Assembly (NCBI GenBank): GCA_002067855.1
Contig: MVQS01000420.1
Coordinates: forward strand, 1-5,136
Source of the DNA: Syntrophaceae bacterium PtaB.Bin038
GTDB taxonomy: Bacteria; Desulfobacterota; Syntrophia; Syntrophales; UBA2192
Direction: 5' to 3'
Length of the DNA: 5,136 nucleotides
Shown here: in pieces, positions 1 through 5,136 of the stretch
Layout: every line of letters starts with the position of its first letter
How positions within the stretch are numbered: position 1 is the stretch's first letter
The notes under the pieces: generated by a model
What the model saw: only the letters and a program-made list of their open reading frames with translations
Database searches by the model: none
Told to the model about the DNA's origin: nothing
Made by a program: the position numbers and the translations under genes

Positions 1-600
1 AGCACCATGAGCCCGCGGCTCCTCGACCTGCTGTCCCGCCGGCCGCCGGGCGCGCCCTGGTACGGGTTCACCCGGGTGAGCCCCCGCCTGGGCGACGGGG
101 ATTTCTGCCGGGCCCTGAGGGCCTCGGGGTGTGTGATGCTGAAACTCGGCCTCGAGTCGGGCGACCAGGGGGTGCTCGACGCCCTCGAGAAGGGGATCCG
201 CGTCGATGAGGCCTCGCGGGCCCTGCGGTCCCTGAAGGAGGCGGGCATCGGGACCTATGTCTACCTTCTCTTCGGGACGCCGGCCGAGGATGCCGATTCG
301 GCCGAACGGACCCTTGCATTCACGGCGAGGCACGCCGGCCTGATCGACTACCTCAATCTGGCCGTCTTCAACCTGCCGGCCGCCTCGGAGGAGGCGGGCC
401 GCCTGACGATCCGCCCGTTCTACGAGGGGGATCTTTCGCTGTACGCCGACTTCGAGCACCCGTCCGGCTGGGGGCGCAGGAAGGTACGGGACTTCCTGGA
501 CCGCAGGTTCCGGCGTCATCCCTCCATCGCGCCCATCGTGCGGCGGCAGCCGCCGTTGTTCACCTCGAATCACGCGCCGTTTTTTCTAAATTTTTGTTGA
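1..600 (+). CDS. Radical SAM protein, C-terminal part (5' end outside window), probably of the B12-binding subgroup
   Basis: The frame is open from the first base, so this is the 3' end of a longer gene; the ATG at 7 is probably internal. Numbering from that ATG, residues 15-110 look like the second half of a radical SAM barrel. They include the GLESG strand motif at 48-52 followed by a VLDALEKGI helix, then an AGIGTYVYLLFGTPAED stretch at about 79-95, both typical of radical SAM proteins that often carry an N-terminal cobalamin-binding domain. The iron-sulfur CxxxCxxC motif would lie upstream and cannot be seen. The tail ends in FTSNHAPFF (185-193), which I associate with a family of B12-type radical SAM proteins. 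Substrate and reaction cannot be inferred. The last codons turn abruptly AT-rich, and the stop overlaps an AT-only inverted repeat (588-606). The next gene starts about 200 bp on, so it is probably a separate unit. Confidence 0.85.
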   Translation, partial: STMSPRLLDLLSRRPPGAPWYGFTRVSPRLGDGDFCRALRASGCVMLKLGLESGDQGVLDALEKGIRVDEASRALRSLKEAGIGTYVYLLFGTPAEDADSAERTLAFTARHAGLIDYLNLAVFNLPAASEEAGRLTIRPFYEGDLSLYADFEHPSGWGRRKVRDFLDRRFRRHPSIAPIVRRQPPLFTSNHAPFFLNFC

Positions 601-804
601 AAATTTCAGTGAAAGACGACAAAGTGAGTGCGATTTGAGGGGGAAAATGTGTATCCCCTTTAAATAAATGGGTAAAAAGGGGAAAACCGGCAGATTCCTT
701 GCAAAGAAGCTGCATGAGCAGGGAAGTTGTGTCCAACCCCTGATGGTTGCCGGTCGGAATGCCCGATCGCAGGGCCCTTGAGAGCAAAAGGACGGTAAGC
801 CGGC
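601..804 (+). promoter_or_regulatory. Intergenic leader of the histidine kinase gene with alternative hairpins
   Basis: This gap is more AT-rich than the flanking genes and holds no gene. An 8-bp perfect stem can form between TCCCCTTT (654-661) and AAAGGGGA (676-683). The same TCCCC can pair instead with GGGGA at 640-644, because GGGGAAAA occurs twice (640-647 and 679-686). A second hairpin forms at 748-771: GGTCGG (752-757) pairs with CCGATC (763-768) with one G-U pair, extended by TGC/GCA with one bulged base. A weak sigma-70-like pair is TTGAGG (635-640) and TTTAAA (659-664), spaced 18 bp. A Shine-Dalgarno-like AAGGA lies at 788-792. Function is inferred only from position and pairing; no known riboswitch class was recognised. 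Confidence 0.3.
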
Positions 805-2328
<1,524 letters not shown>

Positions 2329-2384
2329 GGCGGGTGTGCGGGGCAAACGCCGCCCCTCTTACCCCCTGCTTTCGGGAGACATCC

Positions 2385-2420
2385 GGACATCTTCGATCGC
2401 CCCCCTCCTGTCTGATGTCC
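2385..2420 (+). repeat. Perfect 7-bp inverted repeat downstream of the kinase gene
   Basis: GGACATC (2385-2391) is matched by GATGTCC (2414-2420) across a 22-base loop. No T-run follows, so it is not itself an intrinsic terminator. It could be a 3'-UTR stem or chance. Confidence 0.3.
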
Positions 2421-2436
2421 TCAAAGGTTCAATGGC

Positions 2437-2464
2437 AAGGATCGGGCAGCGTCCCGGTTTTTTT
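2437..2464 (+). terminator. Probable intrinsic terminator after the histidine kinase gene
   Basis: ATCGGG (2441-2446) pairs with CCCGGT (2453-2458) around the loop CAGCGT, with one T-G wobble, and seven Ts follow or overlap (2458-2464). The preceding AAGG can extend the stem weakly into the T-run. It lies about 110 bp after the kinase stop codon and before the PilZ gene, so the two genes are probably separate transcripts. The rest of 2329-2679 holds no convincing gene and no clear promoter. Confidence 0.65.
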
Positions 2465-2679
2465 ATGACGCCTGCCGTCTTCCCGTGCCTTTCGTTCCGG
2501 CCTGCGTGAATGCCTGCCCATTCTTCGGCCCGGACCCTGTTCCCCGCATCCCGACCCTCCCCGAGTTGGCATGAATTCTGAATGAAGTACAGTTCAGTTT
2601 GACCTTCTGTTCAGCGGGGTTGTCCCCTTTTTCCTGCCGCAGGCGCGGCTGACGAGGGAAAGGAAAGGAATAGGAAGCG

Positions 2680-3051
2680 ATGAGGAAGATCACCCGTACG
2701 GCCGACAGCTACGATCTCGTCTACGAACGCAGACGGCTCGAGCGTTTCGACCTCCAGGTTCCCGCCAAGATCCAGGTGTTGTCCCCTCCGGACACGGCGT
2801 CCATCCTCGAACTCATGACGAAGGACATCTGTGCGGGGGGAGCCTATTTCCCCACCAAGACGGCGCTTGCCGCGGGCACCAAGGTCAAACTCGACATCCT
2901 CCTGCCGGTCCGCGGCGCAGACACCCTCAGCGACGGCACGCGGGGGCTCATCAAGGTCAATGGGACGGTGATCCGGTCCGGTCCGGCCGGGATGGCGATC
3001 GGCTTCGACACGGGATACCTGATCACCCCGTTCCGCGAAGCGATGAACTGA
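2680..3051 (+). CDS. PilZ-domain protein, predicted c-di-GMP-binding
   Basis: The 123-aa protein is essentially a single PilZ domain. PilZ domains bind cyclic di-GMP through an RxxxR motif and a later (D/N)xSxxG motif. Here RxxxR is R18-R22, within YERRRLERFD, at the start of the beta barrel (VPAKIQV). The second motif is DICAGG (49-54), with cysteine (C51) where serine is usual. Later strands include VKLDILLP (about 69-76), GTVIRS and GMAIGFD (104-110), which fit the PilZ fold. There is no transmembrane segment or attached output domain, so it is probably a cytosolic adaptor; its partner is unknown. The start is well fixed: an in-frame TAG lies three codons upstream (2671-2673), and the purine-rich GGAA (2667-2670) and AGGAA serve as the ribosome site. 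A strong terminator 23 bp after the stop makes it the last, and probably only, gene of its transcript. The Ser-to-Cys change may alter binding but does not rule it out. Confidence 0.87.
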   Translation: MRKITRTADSYDLVYERRRLERFDLQVPAKIQVLSPPDTASILELMTKDICAGGAYFPTKTALAAGTKVKLDILLPVRGADTLSDGTRGLIKVNGTVIRSGPAGMAIGFDTGYLITPFREAMN

Positions 3052-3074
3052 CACCCAATCCTCCTTCCCATATG

Positions 3075-3104
3075 AAAAAGCAGGGCGAAGAGCCCTGCTT
3101 TTTT
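3075..3104 (+). terminator. Strong intrinsic terminator after the PilZ gene, probably bidirectional
   Basis: GCAGGGC (3080-3086) pairs perfectly with GCCCTGC (3092-3098) around the loop GAAGA. Five As precede the stem (3075-3079) and six Ts follow it (3099-3104), so it should also work on the opposite strand. It begins 23 bp after the PilZ stop codon. Confidence 0.93.
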
Positions 3105-3541
3105 AATGCCCGGCTTCCGGCTGTGCCCGGGCGGGCTGATTCAAGCCCTGCCCTACCGTCGTTCAAGGGGCCAAAGGAGGAGGGAAAAGCCCCCAGGAGG
3201 CAAACAGCCAAGGAGGGGGAGGCTGGATGCCTGCCGGCTTCGGTAGGGCTGGGGCGAGATACGTTCGGTCCGCGCAGGAAGTGACGTCTGGTCGTGAGCA
3301 GGAGGAGAGATACCGAAACCGATGGATCACGTTTGAACTCAATATAGTATCCTCCCGGGAGAAACGCAAGGGGCCGTCAAAGGTTTTTTCATTCCCGTCA
3401 ACCTGTTGATTTTCATTGTGGTTTGTATGCGGCGCGCCAATCCCGCCCCTGAAAAAAAACTGGCAATCGGTCGGTGATTTGCTAAAATGGCGCTGCGCGC
3501 CTCGCGAGGGCCCCTTTCACGGGGCAGGCCAAGGTTTTGAC
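3105..3541. other. Long intergenic stretch with serial hairpins and no convincing gene
   Basis: No reading frame here shows the high third-position GC of the real genes. Four hairpins follow one another: GGGC-GGGCT with AGCCC-(T)-GCCC (3129-3153), GGGGC with GCCCC (3167-3193), CAGCC with GGCTG (3205-3225), and CCTGCCG with CGGTAGG around GCTT (3230-3247). Two 10-bp perfect palindromes lie at 3352-3361 (CTCCCGGGAG) and 3500-3509 (CCTCGCGAGG). An AT-rich patch with TATAGT sits around 3340-3350 but lacks a matching -35 element. CGGTCGG-N4-TTGCT at about 3469-3484 keeps the GG-N10-GC spacing of a sigma-54 site, with a weak consensus otherwise. A 60-codon frame starting at ATG 3227 has a very good Shine-Dalgarno (AAGGAGG at 3210-3216), but its codon use is unlike its neighbours. 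I recognise no known RNA family. Confidence 0.35.
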
Positions 3542-3562
3542 AGGGGCCCCAAGGCCCTTTTT
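3542..3562 (+). terminator. Terminator-like hairpin, possible attenuator, ahead of the 89-aa gene
   Basis: GGGGCC (3543-3548) pairs with GGCCCT (3553-3558) around CCAA, closed by an outer A-T pair, and a T-run (3558-3562, then CTT) follows. It lies about 50 bp before the next start codon. An upstream hairpin, GCCCC (3510-3514) with GGGGC (3521-3525), offers an alternative partner, because that GGGGC could instead pair with GCCCC at 3546-3550 and block the terminator stem. It may be an attenuator, an ordinary terminator for an upstream transcript, or chance in GC-rich sequence. Confidence 0.4.
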
Positions 3563-3600
3563 CTTCTGCACCCGACTCTGTCCGATCCGGAACAGACCAC

Positions 3601-3604
3601 GGAG
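3601..3604 (+). promoter_or_regulatory. Ribosome binding site of the 89-aa gene
   Basis: GGAG lies 8 bases before the ATG at 3613, which is good spacing and supports that start. Confidence 0.7.
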
Positions 3605-3612
3605 AACGAAAC

Positions 3613-3882
3613 ATGACCTACCCGAGTGAAACGGTCACGGCAAAGCAGTACTCCACGGCGGTCGCCGTCAGGGGGGCCCTGCTGATAAGCATTGTGAGCG
3701 TCGCCCACAGCTTCGTCCACCTCCGCATCGGTGCCGTGGGAGCCAGGAACCTCGAGGTGGAGCGCCTCAATCTGGGCGAGTTCGTCCAGTTCGAAGGTGC
3801 CGACGGGGCGCTCTACGAGGTCCGTCTTCTCGCCGTGGAGGGGTTCGACACGGCCACGTTTCTCGTGACGCGGATCAAGTGA
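3613..3882 (+). CDS. Small protein of unknown function (89 aa)
   Basis: I do not recognise this protein. It is supported as a gene by a well-placed GGAG ribosome site, high GC at third codon positions like the flanking genes, and a compact, protein-like sequence. Residues about 16-33 are hydrophobic (VAVRGALLISIVSVAHSF) but contain an arginine and a histidine and alternate like beta strands, so a true membrane helix or signal peptide is doubtful. The second half looks beta-rich: LNLGEFVQFEG (52-62), then YEVRLLAVEG, then TATFLVTRI, ending two residues from the stop. This suggests a small all-beta domain that may bind a partner or ligand. The leader carries a terminator-like hairpin, so expression may be attenuated. 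The next gene begins about 200 bp later after a repeat, so it appears monocistronic. Confidence 0.72.
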   Translation: MTYPSETVTAKQYSTAVAVRGALLISIVSVAHSFVHLRIGAVGARNLEVERLNLGEFVQFEGADGALYEVRLLAVEGFDTATFLVTRIK

Positions 3883-3934
3883 CCGTTGGGCCTCTGCCCG
3901 ACGTACCGCGCAGGTAGAACGCCTCTTGCATTAC

Positions 3935-4035
3935 GGAAGCTTCGAAGTTGAGAAGTTGGGGAGCTTGGAGAGGCCGAGATTCACGGGTGGTCACACCCTA
4001 TCCGATCTTCGTAACTTCCCGGCTTCATAACTTCT
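3935..4035. repeat. Imperfect inverted repeat built from 8-bp-phased GAAGTT-like units
   Basis: The left arm (3935-3973) reads as octamers GAAGCTTC, GAAGTTGA, GAAGTTGG, GGAGCTTG. The reverse complement of the right arm (3997-4035) reads GAAGTTAT, GAAGCCGG, GAAGTTAC, GAAGATCG in the same phase. About 26 of 39 positions pair by Watson-Crick rules, with a few more G-T pairs. The best core is 3944-3957 with 4013-4026, where 13 of 14 positions pair. The apex holds a perfect small hairpin, GGGTG (3985-3989) with CACCC (3994-3998). It may be a dispersed REP/MITE-like element or a long terminator-like hairpin between the 89-aa gene and cydA. There are no obvious target-site duplications. Confidence 0.6.
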
Positions 4036-4042
4036 GTCCGTT

Positions 4043-4061
4043 TCCCGGTCCCGGACCGGGA
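4043..4061 (+). promoter_or_regulatory. Perfect stem-loop in the cydA 5' leader
   Basis: TCCCGGTC (4043-4050) pairs with GACCGGGA (4054-4061) around CCG, an 8-bp perfect stem. It ends 11 bases before the cydA ribosome site (GGGTGA, 4072-4077). No T-run follows, so it is not a classical terminator. It could be an mRNA stabiliser, a protein operator or a translational control element; the role is inferred from position only. Confidence 0.4.
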
Positions 4062-4071
4062 TTTCCATAAC

Positions 4072-4077
4072 GGGTGA
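4072..4077 (+). promoter_or_regulatory. Ribosome binding site of cydA
   Basis: GGGTGA matches the GGTGA part of the anti-Shine-Dalgarno complement and ends 6 bases before the ATG at 4084. The earlier ATG at 4077 is out of frame, so 4084 is the start. Confidence 0.65.
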
Positions 4078-4083
4078 TGCTCG

Positions 4084-5136
4084 ATGGACGCGCTGTTCGA
4101 TTCGGTATTGCTTTCCCGTCTCCAGTTTGCCGCCATGGCCATGGTCCACATCTCCTTCTCGGTGCTGACCGTCGGGGTGGCGCTCTTCATCGCCGTGATG
4201 GAAGGGCTGTGGCTCAAGACGAAGGACCCCGTCTACCACGGCCATGCCCGCTTCTGGAGCAGGCTGCTGCTGTTGAACTTCGGCATCGGAGTCGTCACGG
4301 GGCTTCCCCTCGAGTTCGCCTTCGGCAACAACTGGGCGCCCTTCGCGGCGAAGAGCACCTTCTTCGGCGAGATCCTCGGCACGGAGACCCTTTCGGCGTT
4401 CATGCTCGAGGCGGGCTTCCTGGGCGTGATGATCTTCGGCTGGAACCGTGTGCCCCCGAAGCTCCATTTCTTCTCCACCTGCATGGTCGTCCTCGGCTCT
4501 TCCCTCTCGGTGTTCTGGATCATGGTGGCCAACTCCTGGATGCAGTCCCCCGCCGGGGTCGTCGTCGACGGAGGCCGGATCATCGTCACGAACTTCCGGG
4601 AGGCGATCTTCAACCCCGACATGGCGATCAGCACGGCCCACATGTACCTCGCCTGCCTCCAGACGAGCCTTCTCGTCGTCGGCGGGATCAGCGCCTGGTA
4701 CGTCCTGAAGGGACGCCACGCGGCCTTCTTCGCCCGGTCCTTCCAGGTGGCCCTGGTCGCCGCACTCGTGATCGCGCCCCTGCAGGTCTGGGTCGGGGAC
4801 GAGAACGGCCGCGAGGTGGCGAGGCTGCAGCCGACGAAACTCGCCGCCATGGAGGCGCACTGGGAGACGAACCCCGCGGGACAGGGGGCCGCCTGGATCA
4901 TCGCGGCCTGGCCCGACGAGGCGAACCGGAGAAATCACTGGGCCGTGGAGGTCCCCTACGTGCTGAGTCTCCTGCTGACCCGCTCGCCGACGGGCGAGGT
5001 GAAAGGGCTCAAGGACTTCCCGCAGGATCTGCATCCCCCCATCCTCTTGACCTTCTACCCGTTCCGGGTGATGGTCTTCGCCGGCTTCGCGTTCCTGGGC
5101 CTTGCGCTCTGGACGGGGTGGCGCTGGAAGAAGGGG
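4084..5136 (+). CDS. cydA: Cytochrome bd quinol oxidase subunit I, short-Q-loop type (3' end outside window)
   Basis: The 351 visible residues align well with CydA, the integral membrane subunit that oxidises quinol and reduces O2 to water using hemes b558, b595 and d, together with CydB. Conserved residues are in place: H22 (the E. coli H19 equivalent, heme ligand) in MVHISFSVLTVG, the glutamates E101 and E109 in TETLSAFMLEAGF, H186 (b558 ligand), K252 and E257 of the quinone loop in TKLAAMEAHWET, and R328 with M330 (the E. coli R391/M393 equivalents) in FYPFRVMVFAGF. Membrane helices lie at about 16-39, 55-78, 94-119, 125-150, 185-207, 217-237 and 325-346. The M330 ligand falls 63 residues earlier than in E. 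coli, so the C-terminal half of the Q-loop insertion is missing, as in short-loop (including CioA-like) oxidases. The gene has no stop in the window; cydB is expected beyond it. No FNR- or Rex-like site is evident upstream. Confidence 0.96.
   Translation, partial: MDALFDSVLLSRLQFAAMAMVHISFSVLTVGVALFIAVMEGLWLKTKDPVYHGHARFWSRLLLLNFGIGVVTGLPLEFAFGNNWAPFAAKSTFFGEILGTETLSAFMLEAGFLGVMIFGWNRVPPKLHFFSTCMVVLGSSLSVFWIMVANSWMQSPAGVVVDGGRIIVTNFREAIFNPDMAISTAHMYLACLQTSLLVVGGISAWYVLKGRHAAFFARSFQVALVAALVIAPLQVWVGDENGREVARLQPTKLAAMEAHWETNPAGQGAAWIIAAWPDEANRRNHWAVEVPYVLSLLLTRSPTGEVKGLKDFPQDLHPPILLTFYPFRVMVFAGFAFLGLALWTGWRWKKG

Noticed and set aside
541..555. CGGCGG/CCGCCG palindrome near the end of the radical SAM gene
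   Set aside because: It falls in Arg-Arg-Gln-Pro-Pro codons, where GC-rich codon choice produces such symmetry by chance.
2565..2585. Sigma-54-like TGGCAT element upstream of the PilZ gene
   Set aside because: The -24-like GG is present, but the -12 position reads GA instead of GC at the required spacing.
2611..3054. 147-codon - strand frame opposite the PilZ gene
   Set aside because: It is an antisense shadow with no recognisable domain; the PilZ motifs and start signals are on the + strand.
3199..3260. Possible c-di-GMP (GEMM) riboswitch, suggested by GGCAAAC followed by paired segments
   Set aside because: Only the GGCAAAC string fits. The GACGCAAAGC-type element and the second conserved helix are not present.
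3072..3284. 70-codon + strand frame beginning inside the PilZ terminator
   Set aside because: It starts within the terminator stem, has no ribosome site and has noncoding-like composition.
3404..3418. FNR-like half site TTGAT upstream of the 89-aa gene
   Set aside because: The second half reads ATTGT instead of ATCAA, and it is about 200 bp from the nearest start codon.
3416..3616. 66-codon frame starting at TTG and overlapping the 89-aa gene start (ATGA)
   Set aside because: The stop/start overlap looks like translational coupling, but there is no ribosome site at the TTG, codon use is unlike the real genes, and the frame runs through the hairpin region.
3991..5034. 347-codon - strand frame opposite cydA
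   Set aside because: It is an antisense shadow; CydA on the + strand has all conserved ligands in place.

Overview
The window is high-GC bacterial DNA with strong G/C preference at third codon positions. It carries five genes, all on the + strand: the 3' end of a radical SAM protein, a membrane-anchored hybrid histidine kinase, a PilZ-domain protein, a small protein I do not recognise, and the 5' three-quarters of cydA. The protein styles (B12-type radical SAM family, two-TM hybrid kinase, short-Q-loop cytochrome bd) would suit a Desulfobacterota/deltaproteobacterial anaerobe or microaerophile. That placement is an inference from style, not from a marker gene.

Layout. 1-600: C-terminal 199 codons of a radical SAM enzyme. 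601-804: AT-richer leader with competing GGGGAAAA/TCCCCTTT pairings. 805-2328: histidine kinase with a C-terminal receiver. 2329-2679: noncoding, with an intrinsic terminator near 2441-2464. 2680-3051: PilZ protein, closed by a textbook terminator at 3075-3104. 3105-3612: about 500 bases without a convincing gene but rich in hairpins, ending in a terminator-like hairpin just before the next gene. 3613-3882: 89-aa protein of unknown function. 3883-4083: intergenic, holding an imperfect inverted repeat built from 8-bp-phased GAAGTT-like units, then a perfect 8-bp hairpin. 4084-5136: cydA, running off the right edge.

The genes do not look like one operon. Every gap between them is at least 200 bp, and terminators separate several. 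A signalling theme is possible (a phosphorelay kinase next to a c-di-GMP receptor fold), but nothing in the sequence ties the two together. CydA would reduce oxygen at the membrane with quinol and normally works with CydB, whose gene would be expected just beyond the right edge. No CRISPR array, tRNA, rRNA, transposase or phage gene is visible. I found no clear previously undescribed system; the most unusual items are the phased inverted repeat before cydA, the structured region 3105-3612 and the unknown 89-aa protein.
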